Origin: Burkholderia sp. S171
Lineage (GTDB): Bacteria; Pseudomonadota; Gammaproteobacteria; Burkholderiales; Burkholderiaceae
DNA length: 64,000 nt
Assembly (NCBI RefSeq): GCF_009766085.1
Contig: NZ_LMUF01000057.1
Coordinates: 28,912 to 92,911 of the forward strand
Reading direction: 5' to 3'
The notes under the pieces are model-generated. The model saw nothing but the letters and a program-made list of their open reading frames with translations, searched no databases and was not told the origin of the DNA. This document shows, in pieces, positions 8,430 to 17,133 of this stretch. Made by a program: the position numbers and the translations under genes. How positions within the stretch are numbered: the first letter of the stretch is position 1; each line of letters begins with the position of its first letter.

Positions 8430-9263
8430 CTAAACCGCGATCGGCGCCTTGATGCCCGGATGATATTGATACCCTTCGATCACGAAGTCTTCGTACTGGT
8501 AATCGAAAATGGACGCGGGCTTTCTCGCGAGTGCGAGCTTCGGCAGTGGATACGGCTCGCGGCTCAATTGCAAGTCCACCTGCTCCAGATGGTTCAGGTA
8601 GATATGGCAATCACCGCCGGTCCAGACTAACTCCCCTACATCCAGATCGCATTGCTGCGCGAGCATGTGCGTGAGCAATGCATAACTCGCAATATTGAAC
8701 GGCGTGCCCAGGAACACGTCCTGGCTGCGGCAATACAAGAGGCAGCTCAGCTTGCCTTCGTTCACGTAGAACTGCGCGAGGCAATGGCAAGGCGCCAAGG
8801 CCATCCTGCCGGCACGGGCGTTATCGACCGGCGACATGGACTCGTCCGGGAAATCCGCCACGTTCAAGGCGGTCAGCATCAACCGCCGCGAGTTAGGCCG
8901 CGTCTTGATCTGATGCACGAGCGCGCTCACCTGATCGACCACCGTGCCGTCGCTCTTGGGCCAGAAGCGCCATTGATGCCCATACACTGGACCGAGGTTG
9001 CCGTTTTCATCGGCCCATTCGTCCCAGATGGTCACGCCGTTGTCGTTCAGGTACTTGATGTTTGTATCGCCGTTCAGGAACCACAGCAGCTCGTAGACCA
9101 CGCTCTTCATGTGGATGCGCTTGGTCGTGACGATCGGAAACCCCTCCGCAAGATCGAAACGCAACTGACGGCCAAACGTGCTGATCGTCCCCGTGCCGGT
9201 CCGGTCCATCTTGCGAGCGCCGCGTTCGAGAATGTCTTTGAGCAGTTCTTGGTACTGGATCAT
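8430..9263 (-). CDS. thyA: Thymidylate synthase
   Basis: The 277-residue protein is close to the usual 264. It shows the expected blocks: DRTGTGTISTFGRQLRFDL near residue 21 (phosphate-binding arginine), VYELLWFLNGDTNIKYL near 58, WDEWADENGNLGPVYGHQWR near 84, and the active-site cysteine in LAPCHCLAQFYV near residue 165. The usual second proline of that motif is alanine here. C-terminal DCHIYLNHLEQVDLQL matches the dUMP-binding region. It converts dUMP to dTMP with methylene-tetrahydrofolate, and its dihydrofolate product is recycled by folA 4.7 kb away, separated by the sigma-54 regulators. Confidence 0.97.
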   Translation of the reverse strand: MIQYQELLKDILERGARKMDRTGTGTISTFGRQLRFDLAEGFPIVTTKRIHMKSVVYELLWFLNGDTNIKYLNDNGVTIWDEWADENGNLGPVYGHQWRFWPKSDGTVVDQVSALVHQIKTRPNSRRLMLTALNVADFPDESMSPVDNARAGRMALAPCHCLAQFYVNEGKLSCLLYCRSQDVFLGTPFNIASYALLTHMLAQQCDLDVGELVWTGGDCHIYLNHLEQVDLQLSREPYPLPKLALARKPASIFDYQYEDFVIEGYQYHPGIKAPIAV

Positions 9264-9576
9264 GAGGAGAGTCGTTCGTAAAAAGAGGGCGTATCGCTAT
9301 TCTGGCAGAACATTTCCGCGCGTTTGCGGCGCACTTTCGCGCCAGATTCCTCTAACCATGGAAAATGCGGGAAGTTGGGGGAAATGCAGCCGCCGATAAA
9401 ACCAGACCACGATTTTACCAAGCGCCGGAGGGCGAGGTGCGAAGGCGTCTTTCGGGGGGTCGAATGTGAGCGATCCGCGGCGTTCCGGAGAACCCCGGGC
9501 TTTAATGTATCAGGTAGAAACCTTGGCGACTTTTGGCAACCGGCAAGCGGCCGACGGGCGGCCGTCAAACGCGGCC
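9264..9576. other. Intergenic region upstream of thyA
   Basis: This gap lies between the 5' end of thyA and the 3' end of the leftward sigma-54 regulator. It should carry the thyA promoter and the regulator's transcription end. I find no convincing gene and no strong hairpin with a T-tract. Confidence 0.5.
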
Positions 9577-10953
9577 TTAGCCGCGCGTGACGTGCTCCGT
9601 CGGTGCATCGACTTCAATGTGCCGCATGCCGTGCGCGCTCAGAAGGCGGTACAGCGTGACCCGCGAAATGCCGAGTTCCTGCGCGGCGTCGCCAAGACGG
9701 CCGCGATGGCGCAGCAAAGCGAGTTCGATGGCCTGCCGTTCCGCAGCCTCCCGTGCCTGTGCCAGCGATACCGGCGCCACTTCCACGTACTCGCCAAGCT
9801 CAAGATCACGCGCACTGATCTGCCGCCCTTCCGACATTACGATAGCGCGGCGCACGCGATTGATCAGCTCGCGCACATTACCCGGCCAGCCATAGTTATG
9901 AATGGCCGCAATGGCATCGGGCGCGAAACCCCGCAGGCGCCGGCTCGCGTCCTTCTTGAATCGATCCAGCATGTGCTTGGCGAGCAACTCGATGTCCTTG
10001 CCGCGTGCCCGCAGCGGCGGTTCATCGATTTGCAGCACGCACAGGCGGTGATACAGGTCGGCACGGAACCGGCCTTCGATCATGGCCGTCTGCATATCCA
10101 CGTGGGTGGCCGAAATGATGCGCACGTCCACCGGGGTCGACCCATGCCCACCAAGCCGTTCAACCTTGCGTTCCTGCAGGAAACGCAACAGGCTTGCCTG
10201 GCTTTCGAGCGGCAAGTCGCCGATTTCATCGAGGAACAGCGTGCCGCCGTTAGCCGCTTCCACCCGGCCAATCTTGCGTTGATTTGCGCCGGTAAACGCA
10301 CCGCGCTCATACCCGAACAATTCCGATTGCAACAGGTGAGCGGGAATCGCGCCGCAATTGATGGCGACGAACGGTTGCTCTCGCCTTACCGAACGTTCGT
10401 GAATGGCGACTGCAGTGAGTTCTTTACCCGTGCCCGATTCGCCCGAGATGAACACGGGCGCGTCGGTCATGGCAACCTTGCGAATAGAGCGGAACAACGC
10501 GAGCATGGCGTCGCACGAACCGACCATTTCGCCCTCGGCGCGGCCGTCTCGTGCGTCGTTCGAGGCGTTCTCGTGCAGCGCCACCATTCCATAAGCATGG
10601 CCGACTGCGTCCACTACGCGATCATTCGATGTGGGTAAGGTGACGTAGTCGAAGCAGTAGTCGCGAATCAGCCGACGCACGGCCGCATCTTCAAGTTGAC
10701 CTGTCACGGTGGCCGCGACCCAGCCAACATTGGTCAGCGTCAGCGACGCTTCGAGTGCTGCGAGTTCGTGTGCTTCAAAGCTGCTTGAGAGATCGAGCAA
10801 GCCACCGGTTGCCAGGTCGTTGCGAAGCCAACGGCGTGCGTCCTTCGCGTTCGATACCACCTCTATGTGCCAGCCCCTCTCCTCAAACCGCGCACACAAC
10901 GGCGCACTCGGGTCACGAGTCACGTAGATTAGTTGCCGCCGAGCGACTTCCAT
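9577..10953 (-). CDS. Sigma-54-dependent Fis-family activator, VpsR-like (paralogue A)
   Basis: This protein has 458 residues from the ATG that has AAAGGATC 8 nt upstream; the frame runs further upstream but lacks a start site as good. The N-terminal ~130 residues resemble a degenerate receiver domain of the VpsR kind. The AAA+ domain has Walker A GESGTGKE near 170, the sigma-54-contacting GAFTGA loop near 217 and Walker B GGTLFLDEIG near 235. The last 40 residues are a Fis-type helix-turn-helix (LGDAAQELGISRVTLYRLLSAH). It should activate sigma-54 promoters; relatives control exopolysaccharide and biofilm genes, often with c-di-GMP input. A close paralogue lies 1.4 kb away in the opposite orientation. 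Confidence 0.88.
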   Translation of the reverse strand: MEVARRQLIYVTRDPSAPLCARFEERGWHIEVVSNAKDARRWLRNDLATGGLLDLSSSFEAHELAALEASLTLTNVGWVAATVTGQLEDAAVRRLIRDYCFDYVTLPTSNDRVVDAVGHAYGMVALHENASNDARDGRAEGEMVGSCDAMLALFRSIRKVAMTDAPVFISGESGTGKELTAVAIHERSVRREQPFVAINCGAIPAHLLQSELFGYERGAFTGANQRKIGRVEAANGGTLFLDEIGDLPLESQASLLRFLQERKVERLGGHGSTPVDVRIISATHVDMQTAMIEGRFRADLYHRLCVLQIDEPPLRARGKDIELLAKHMLDRFKKDASRRLRGFAPDAIAAIHNYGWPGNVRELINRVRRAIVMSEGRQISARDLELGEYVEVAPVSLAQAREAAERQAIELALLRHRGRLGDAAQELGISRVTLYRLLSAHGMRHIEVDAPTEHVTRG

Positions 10954-11468
10954 TGTTCTGATCCTTTCGTCAACGGTCGTTGAAAAGGTCGCGCCGGTAA
11001 TTGCCCTCAACCACGCTGCAGACGTCGAAGACTCGCATGCCCCAAGCGAACGGTCATTCGGAAAACTGCAAACGGTGAAACCCCGGAAGCGACGAGTACT
11101 GTCGCGTGGTTCTATGCGAACCTGTTTTGTTTCAGATGCTGTTTTTGAGAGACTACTATAAAGCGAATACTTCGAAAACAAATATCCGCAACAATGTCTG
11201 CAAACCCCTCCTGAAGCAGGGTCACTGTGCGTTTCAACAACGAGGCCGGGTTTTAATAAGCATTTTGCAAATAGTTTAAATAAGACAATACGATTTACGC
11301 AATTTTTGATAAAAATGGCCGTTAACCGGCTGTCGTTTCACTCTTGAAACGTTTTCGCGTTTTTTCTGATTCAGTTTTTCAGTTAGCTTGCCGCACGCCC
11401 AATGACAGCAACGGATTGCATGCGATGGCATATGTTTCGCTAAATGACTGTGAATCAGGGAGAGCGCC
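10954..11468. promoter_or_regulatory. AT-rich divergent control region between VpsR-like gene A and the exported protein gene
   Basis: These 515 bp are strikingly AT-rich between about 11130 and 11345 compared with the GC-rich surroundings. They contain the leftward promoter of the first activator and the rightward promoter of the small exported protein gene. A short hairpin CGTTTC-N6-GAAACG (11334-11351) is followed by TTTTCGCGTTTTTT and could act as an attenuator or terminator. I do not find a convincing GG-N10-GC sigma-54 promoter by eye. Confidence 0.45.
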
Positions 11469-11996
11469 ATGGAAAGCACCGGCTGCGTTGTCAAACAAGA
11501 AAATACTGCGACGGCCCATAAGATTGCCGTCATTAGTGCCGTGTGGTTTGTACTGGGCAGCTCAACGGAGAACGTTTGCGCCCAAAATACTGCAAACGAT
11601 GATCGCGTGATCCAGCTCACCTCTGCGCCGGTAGTGTCCGAATATGAAACATTCGCAACCAGGCCAAATCCGCCAGACATTTTTATGGAAAGAAAAATTG
11701 GAAGCGCCGATGCTGGCGAAGGCGCATCGAACGAGCGCATTATTGTTAATCCTGTAATGGAACGGGCTCTGCCCGCATCGATTCAACCCATTGCGTCGGC
11801 GCCTGCGGTCCGGGCCGGCACAGCGCTTGAAAAAGTCACGGCGACGACGGAAGAGTCGCCCGCCACGGTGCACACGACCAGCGTCACGCTGTGGGATGAG
11901 ATCAAGCCGCCACTGCCTGCTCCCATTCCCGTTGATGCAGCCAGCCGCTCCGCACCGGGGGACGTCGCAAGCGCGGGCGCCCAGAGGACGCAGTAG
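11469..11996 (+). CDS. Predicted exported protein of unknown function
   Basis: This 175-residue frame starts at an ATG with AGGGAGAG upstream. A hydrophobic stretch (KIAVISAVWFVLGSS, residues 18-32) ending near NVCAQN looks like a signal peptide with an extended N-terminal region. The rest is low-complexity, rich in Ala, Pro, Thr and Val, with no recognised domain. It lies between two VpsR-like activators and on the same strand as the second. Codon usage is acceptable but less biased than in neighbours. It could be a small secreted product controlled by the activators, or a non-functional frame. Confidence 0.5.
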   Translation: MESTGCVVKQENTATAHKIAVISAVWFVLGSSTENVCAQNTANDDRVIQLTSAPVVSEYETFATRPNPPDIFMERKIGSADAGEGASNERIIVNPVMERALPASIQPIASAPAVRAGTALEKVTATTEESPATVHTTSVTLWDEIKPPLPAPIPVDAASRSAPGDVASAGAQRTQ

Positions 11997-12360
11997 CCGG
12001 GAATGTACAAACCGGCGCAAAGCGGTTCGCCTGAAGAACGGACCGCGAGATACGCGATGCGGCTATGCAGCTTCGCAACAACGCAGGCAAACAGGATTTG
12101 AACGACACGACGGACAGTAGGACACTGACTGCATTGCTCACCGGGTAGCGGAGTGCAGGGCCGCGTGTTCACGCGGTTCATAGGCATACACATAGGCCTG
12201 CCGCGCATTCACGCGAGGAAGGCATCGGACTTAGCCGGGCTCACGGGCTTACCGGGCTTTAAAGCAGTGTCCTGCTCGACGACCATATGGATAGACAGCG
12301 CATTGCACCGCCGTGTCCGCCGGGACAGCGTGTGCGTCCGTTGCAAAAAGGAGGTCGCTC
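11997..12360. other. Leader region upstream of VpsR-like paralogue B
   Basis: No gene is supported in these 364 bp. Frames here have no ribosome binding sites and encode proteins of random composition. The region ends with AAGGAGG (12348-12354), which fixes the start of the downstream activator. Confidence 0.5.
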
Positions 12361-13869
12361 GTGCTCGAATCCGCCGCCGTGTCCGTACCCGTATCCGATA
12401 AAACCGCACTGGCGTCAATGCCGCCGATCGCAGCCTTCCCTGCTGACAACCGGATCACATCTGAGCTCTCCGGTGTGTCGGCTCCCGCGATCATCCCGTC
12501 GCCCCACGCGGCGACAGCCGTTCGCAACCTGCTCTACATCGCCCAGGCGCCGAATGAGACGCTTGTCGCGTACTTGAAGAGCCTTGGCTGGAAGGTATCC
12601 GCGGGGCCGCTCGCCACCCAGGCCAACGTGCTCAAAACCGATACGCCGGTCGCCGGTATCGTCGACATGACCAGTTTTTCGGCGCGCGAGCTGGCCGCGC
12701 TCGAGCCTGCGCTGCGTCATCAGCGCGCCGGCTGGATTGCCCTCACCGACGACACCCATCTCGCGGATCCGGTCGTCTGCCACTTGATCCGGCATTTCTG
12801 CTTCGACTTCGTGAAGGGTCCGTTCTCAAACCCGATCATCGGTTACCTCGTCGACCACGCGTACGGCATGGTGAGCCTTGGCGACATCGACCTCGCCGAT
12901 ACCCCGACCGTGTTCGGCGACGAGCAGATGGTCGGCACCTGCGAGGCCATGCAGCAGCTCTTTCGCACGATCCGCAAAGTCGCGAACACCGACGCGAACG
13001 TGTTCATCACCGGCGAATCGGGGACTGGCAAGGAATTGACGGCCGTGGCTATTCACGAACGCTCGCCGCGCCGCAAGGGCCCGTTCGTGGCGATCAATTG
13101 CGGCGCGATCGGCAATCACCTGATTCAGTCCGAGCTGTTCGGCTACGAGCGCGGTGCGTTCACGGGCGCGAACCAGCGCAAGATCGGCCGGGTGGAAGAA
13201 GCCGACGGCGGTACGTTGTTCCTCGATGAAATCGGCGACCTGCCGCTCGACAGCCAGGTGCATCTTCTGCGTTTCCTGCAGGAACGCAAGATCGACCGGC
13301 TCGGCGGGCACGACCCTGTCGCCGTCGACGTGCGGATCATTTCCGCGACCCACATCGATCTGGAAGCCGCCATCGCCAGTGGCCGGTTTCGTACCGATTT
13401 ATTCCATCGGCTGTGCGTGCTGCGCGTGGACGAGCCGCCGCTGAGGGTGCGCGGCAAGGACATCGAAATTCTCGCGCTGCACGTGCTGCACAAGTTCAGG
13501 ATCGACGGCAAGCGCAAGATCATCGGCTTTGCGCCGTCCGCAATCGAAGCGATGTACAGCTACGCCTGGACCGGCAACGTGCGCGAGATGATCAACCGCG
13601 TGCGGCGAGCGATCGTGATGGCGGAGAACAAGCTGATCACGGCCGACGATCTCGGGCTCGGTCACTGCACGGGCATTGAATCGACCACGCTGGCCGCAGC
13701 CCGCGATGCCGCCGAGAAGCGCGCGATCGAACTGACGTTGCTGCGGCATCGGCACAAGCTCAGCGAAGCGGCGGCGGAATTGGGGATCTCGCGGGTAACG
13801 CTGTACAGGCTGATGGTCGCGCATGGCTTGCGCGGCGCGGCGATGGTGAGCGGCCCGGACGCGGGGTGA
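12361..13869 (+). CDS. Sigma-54-dependent Fis-family activator, VpsR-like (paralogue B)
   Basis: The start is a GTG placed 6 nt after a perfect AAGGAGG, giving 502 residues; the upstream in-frame ATG at 12313 has no such site. After a ~55-residue unstructured N-terminus comes a VpsR-like receiver-type domain (LLYIAQAPNETLVAYLKSLGW). The AAA+ core follows with GESGTGKE near 217, GAFTGA near 264 and GGTLFLDEIGDLPL near 282, and then a C-terminal Fis-type HTH (LSEAAAELGISRVTLYRLMVAH). The AAA+ part is nearly identical to paralogue A, so the pair arose by duplication, with N-terminal divergence suggesting different inputs. The role is transcription activation from sigma-54 promoters. Confidence 0.9.
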   Translation: MLESAAVSVPVSDKTALASMPPIAAFPADNRITSELSGVSAPAIIPSPHAATAVRNLLYIAQAPNETLVAYLKSLGWKVSAGPLATQANVLKTDTPVAGIVDMTSFSARELAALEPALRHQRAGWIALTDDTHLADPVVCHLIRHFCFDFVKGPFSNPIIGYLVDHAYGMVSLGDIDLADTPTVFGDEQMVGTCEAMQQLFRTIRKVANTDANVFITGESGTGKELTAVAIHERSPRRKGPFVAINCGAIGNHLIQSELFGYERGAFTGANQRKIGRVEEADGGTLFLDEIGDLPLDSQVHLLRFLQERKIDRLGGHDPVAVDVRIISATHIDLEAAIASGRFRTDLFHRLCVLRVDEPPLRVRGKDIEILALHVLHKFRIDGKRKIIGFAPSAIEAMYSYAWTGNVREMINRVRRAIVMAENKLITADDLGLGHCTGIESTTLAAARDAAEKRAIELTLLRHRHKLSEAAAELGISRVTLYRLMVAHGLRGAAMVSGPDAG

Positions 13870-13952
13870 GCAGGTTCGCGGCGGTGGCCGGCAGACGTCG
13901 GGTAGAATTTGCGGCTTGATTTATCTTGAAGCCGGATACGGATCTACACATC

Positions 13953-14453
13953 ATGACGACGCTGACCTTGATCGTCGCCCGCGCGCGCAATGGCGTGATC
14001 GGACGCAACAACCAATTGCCCTGGCGCTTGCCCGAAGACCTCGCGTTCTTCAAACGCACGACGATGGGCGCGCCCATTGTGATGGGACGCAAGACGCATG
14101 AGTCCATTGGGCGCGCGTTGCCGGGACGGCACAATATTGTCGTGACCAGGGACGCCGAGCGCCGCTTCGACGGCTGCGATACGGTGACCCGGCTGGCCGA
14201 TGCACTGACGCTCGCCGCTCGCGACAACGCCGGTGAAGTGTTCCTGATTGGCGGCGCCGAGTTGTTTCGCGAAGGGTGGCCGCTCGCGCACAAGCTGATC
14301 CTGACCGAAATCGATGCCGATTTTCCTGGCGACATTTCCATCGACGCACCCGATGCAGCCGTCTGGAACGAGGTCTCGCGGGAGACGCATCACGCGGCAG
14401 CGCCAGATGATTTCGACTATTCGTTCGTGGTTTACGAGCGCCGCACGGCTTAG
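13953..14453 (+). CDS. folA: Dihydrofolate reductase
   Basis: The 166-residue product begins MTTLTLIVARARNGVIGRNN and has the family signature VIGRNNQLPWRLPEDLAFFKRTTMG (substrate-binding acidic residue in PED), GRKTHESIGRALPGR for NADPH binding and EVFLIGGAELF near residue 92. It reduces dihydrofolate to tetrahydrofolate and so regenerates the cofactor oxidised by ThyA. An in-frame ATG nine codons upstream exists but adds residues absent from family N-termini. The gene ends before a perfect bidirectional terminator shared with pmbA. Confidence 0.95.
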   Translation: MTTLTLIVARARNGVIGRNNQLPWRLPEDLAFFKRTTMGAPIVMGRKTHESIGRALPGRHNIVVTRDAERRFDGCDTVTRLADALTLAARDNAGEVFLIGGAELFREGWPLAHKLILTEIDADFPGDISIDAPDAAVWNEVSRETHHAAAPDDFDYSFVVYERRTA

Positions 14454-14517
14454 CCTCGGATTTCGCGGTCTCAATCCACTTGTGGGCTAATCCATCGCGC
14501 TTCACGCTTTGCCATTG

Positions 14518-14555
14518 AAAAAGCCCGGAACGACGCTCATCGTTCCGGGCTTTTT
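14518..14555. terminator. Bidirectional rho-independent terminator between folA and pmbA
   Basis: A perfect 16-bp inverted repeat, AAAAAGCCCGGAACGA / TCGTTCCGGGCTTTTT, has a 6-nt loop. It gives a GC-rich stem followed by a T-run on both strands, exactly as expected between two convergent genes. Confidence 0.93.
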
Positions 14556-14574
14556 CTCTTCCGCAGACGCTCCC

Positions 14575-15945
14575 TTACTGCCCCGCGATCGTCATCTTTT
14601 CGATCAGCACGGAGCCAATTTCCTTGTTGCCGCGCACGACCGTGTCCGCGCCGATCGCCTCGATGTGCCGGAACATCTCCTGCAGCGTGCTGGCGACCGT
14701 GATCTCTTCAACGGGATACTGGATTTTGCCGTTCTCCACCCAGAAGCCGGATGCGCCGCGCGAATAGTCGCCGGTGACGTAGTTCACGCCCTGCCCCATC
14801 AGTTCCGTCAGCAGCAGGCCCGTGCCCAGCTTTTTGAGCATTTCCTCGAAGTCATCGCCAGGTTTGGTCAGCGAACTGCGCAGCGAGAGATTATGCGAAC
14901 CGCCTGCGTTGCCCGTCGTTTTCATCCCCAGTTTGCGAGCCGAATACGTCGACAGGAAATAGCCTTGCACCACGCCGTCTTCCACGACGTTGCGGCGTTG
15001 CGTGCGCACGCCTTCTTCGTCGAAAGGCGCGCTGCCCATGCCGCCCTTCACGTGCGGGTCTTCCAGCACCTGGATGTGCGGCGCAAACACCGGCTTGCCG
15101 AGGCTATCGACAAGGAACGTGGTCTTTCTATATAGCGCGCCGCCGCTCACCGCCTGCACGAAGGCGCCCAGGATGCCGGCTGCCAGCGGTGCTTCGAACA
15201 TCACGCGGCATTTGCGGGTATCGAGCCCGCGTGCGCCCATGCGGGCAAGCGCGCGATGCGCGGCGTACCGGCCGATGGCTTCCGGCTCGGCGAGATCGGC
15301 TGCGTTGCGTTTCGATGTGTACCAGTCGTCGCGCTGCATGTCGCGGCCGGAACCGGCGATGGGCGCACACGCCACGTAGTGACGTGAGAACGGATAACCG
15401 CCCATGAACCCGCGCGATGTAGCCAGCACGAACTGCGAGTGCTGCGCCGAGACGCTCGCGCCTTCGGAGTTCTGGATGCGTTTATCGACGGCGAAGGCGG
15501 CATCTTCTGCTCGACGGGCGAGATCGGCGGCTTCTTCAGCGTCGATATCCCATGGGTGGTAGAGATCGAGATCTTGCGGCGCCTTTTCCAGCAGCTCTTC
15601 TTCGGCGAGACCCGCGGCGCTGTCTTCGGCGGTGAAACGCGCGATGTTGTAGGCGGCGGCGACCGTGTCTTTCAGCGCGGCGCGCGTGAAGTCCGAGGTG
15701 CTGGCATTGCCGCGCTTATTCCCGATAAACACCGTCACGCCGACCATTTTGTCGCGATTGTGCTCGATGGTTTCGACTTCACCGCGGCGCACGCTGACTG
15801 AGAGGCCGTCGCCTTCCGAGATCTCGGTGGCGGAGTCGGTGGCGCCGAGCTCCTTTGCATGCCGCAGGATGTCGGACGCGATTTCCTTCAGCTCGTCCTG
15901 GGTGTGCGGGAAAAAGCGTTGCCTGACGTCCATGTCTGCTGCCAT
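14575..15945 (-). CDS. pmbA: Metalloprotease PmbA/TldE
   Basis: The 456-residue protein matches TldE/PmbA in length and in its blocks: EGDGLSVSVRRGEVETIEHNRDK near residue 45, FEAPLAAGILGAFVQAVSGGALY near 250 and GANYVTGDYSRGASGFWVENG-like sequence (GVNYVTGDYSRGA) near 395. TldD and PmbA form a heterodimer that trims modified peptides and antitoxins; PmbA itself lacks the HExxxH metal site, which belongs to TldD. TldD is not in this window. The gene is convergent with folA and starts beside the inverted-repeat region. Confidence 0.95.
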   Translation of the reverse strand: MAADMDVRQRFFPHTQDELKEIASDILRHAKELGATDSATEISEGDGLSVSVRRGEVETIEHNRDKMVGVTVFIGNKRGNASTSDFTRAALKDTVAAAYNIARFTAEDSAAGLAEEELLEKAPQDLDLYHPWDIDAEEAADLARRAEDAAFAVDKRIQNSEGASVSAQHSQFVLATSRGFMGGYPFSRHYVACAPIAGSGRDMQRDDWYTSKRNAADLAEPEAIGRYAAHRALARMGARGLDTRKCRVMFEAPLAAGILGAFVQAVSGGALYRKTTFLVDSLGKPVFAPHIQVLEDPHVKGGMGSAPFDEEGVRTQRRNVVEDGVVQGYFLSTYSARKLGMKTTGNAGGSHNLSLRSSLTKPGDDFEEMLKKLGTGLLLTELMGQGVNYVTGDYSRGASGFWVENGKIQYPVEEITVASTLQEMFRHIEAIGADTVVRGNKEIGSVLIEKMTIAGQ

Positions 15946-16159
15946 TTTATGTCTGCCTGTGGGTGCTCGACGTGTCGAGCGTGTTCGCGTTGTTGGTCGT
16001 GGTGACGGGGCGGGTTAGCGCCCGCTGTGCACTTGAATGCGGCCGTGTGGCCGGATTTCGACCATCGCACGATGATAGCAAGTCCAGCACGGGTTTGGTT
16101 TCACAGGGGTGTTCGTTTGCACTTGGGGTTTCGGATGGGCGGATGGGCGGGGTGCGTTA

Positions 16160-16455
16160 GTTTCAGGGTTGGCGGTCGGGGTTTGGGCCGGGTTGGTGCT
16201 TTCGGTGTCAGTGGTCTGCGTGAGTCGGATTTTCTCTTTATCACTTTTAGCCACTGCGCGTGGCGGCGCGTCATTTCTTGGTCCTTAGCGACAAAGAAAC
16301 GAAGCAAAGAAGCGCTTTTAACCACGCTATCCTAAGTGTCCACAGCGTGCAGTTTTGATTCATAGGTGCCCCAAAAGCACGGTGCTCGCCAGAGCCACGG
16401 ATGTTTGAAGCCCTCCTTCTCGCGAATCCTGACATAGACACGCTTCGCCACCAGT
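16160..16455 (-). repeat. Inverted repeat, left arm (~296 bp)
   Basis: The reverse complement of this segment aligns along its length with 16701-17037. Shared strings include the 15-base ACTGGTGGCGAAGCG at the inner end, GCGAGCACCGTGCTTTTGGG, and ATGACGCGCCGCCACGCGCA. Differences are scattered substitutions and short indels, so the copies are old or evolve independently. The outer end terminates in one GACACCGAAAGCACCAACCC-type unit. Confidence 0.9.
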
Positions 16456-16619
16456 GCTCTCGGACAAGCACGATTGCCCAAGAACCAGCACGGCCTCACG
16501 CGTCTTCGACGCTTCGTTTCTAGATGGGTTGGCAACGTGCTCTGACCAGCCATTCTCGTCGGTAGGGCCTCATGCACCGCGCGGCGCGGCGCGGCTTGGT
16601 TTGGTTTGTGGGTGGGTTG

Positions 16620-16636
16620 GCGACGAGGCTCGTCGC
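16620..16636. repeat. Perfect dyad in the centre of the inverted-arm region
   Basis: GCGACGAG-G-CTCGTCGC is a perfect 8+1+8 palindrome inside the 245-bp spacer between the two arms, close to a GCGCGGCGCGGCGCGGC simple repeat at about 16579-16595. It could be a hairpin tip if the arms pair, or a protein site. Confidence 0.6.
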
Positions 16637-16700
16637 GCATACATATTTGGTGGGTGGTTGTCCGCGGATAGCGCGGGGTGAACCTTGGGCAGGTTCAATC

Positions 16701-17037
16701 ACTGGTGGCGAAGCGTGTCAGAACCCGTGTTCGGAGAAGGAGGGTTTCAAACATTGGTGGTTCTGGCGAGCACCGTGCTTTTGGGGCACCTATGAATAGA
16801 AATCGCACGCTGTGGACACTTAGGGTAGCGTGGTTTGAAAGCGTTTTCTTTGCTTCGTTTCTTTGTCGCTTTGGACAAAGAAATGACGCGCCGCCACGCG
16901 CAGTGGCTAACAGTGATAAAGAGAAAATCCGACTCTCGCAGACCGCTAACGCTGAAAGCACCAACTCGGCATAGACCCCGACCGCTAACACCGAAAGCAC
17001 CAACCCGGCATCAACCCCCAACCGCTAACCCTAAAAC
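16701..17037 (+). repeat. Inverted repeat, right arm (~337 bp)
   Basis: This is the partner of 16160-16455 in opposite orientation. It is longer because its outer end carries two full and one partial tandem units (16943-16981, 16982-17021, 17022-17037) of the CCGCTAACnCnGAAAGCACCAACnCGGCAT type, against about one and a half in the left arm. Frames within it resemble short hypothetical proteins scattered through Burkholderiaceae genomes, which suggests a dispersed repeat family (inference from memory). Confidence 0.88.
16943..17037 (+). repeat. Degenerate tandem units at the outer end of the right arm
   Basis: Two consecutive units of 39 and 40 bp begin with CCGCTAAC and contain GAAAGCACCAAC, followed by a third truncated unit. 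The left arm holds an equivalent unit in inverse orientation, so unit number differs between the two arms. Confidence 0.8.
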
Positions 17038-17133
17038 CTAAAGCCCCGGAACCGCACCCCACGACCATTCACCTGCGGCCATTGTCACTGGTATGCTGGC
17101 GGCCTTATTCCACCAAGAAACCCCCAGACCACG

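Larger units (their letters stand above)
15946..17133. other. Long non-coding region between pmbA and the DUF445 gene
   Basis: These 1.19 kb lie between two divergent genes and hold two inverted arms, a central spacer and partial 39-40 bp tandem units, listed separately. Frames inside it encode proteins of biased but non-domain composition, and the same residue strings appear in both arms because the DNA is duplicated. I regard these frames as fortuitous. The last ~50 bp should contain the DUF445 promoter. Confidence 0.7.

Noticed and set aside
11318..11351. Small hairpins suggesting a terminator before the exported protein gene
   Set aside because: Stems are only 4-6 bp; kept only as a note in the control region.
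16101..17041. Several short frames within the inverted arms
   Set aside because: They duplicate between arms in both orientations with frame differences, lack ribosome binding sites, and are explained by repeat DNA.
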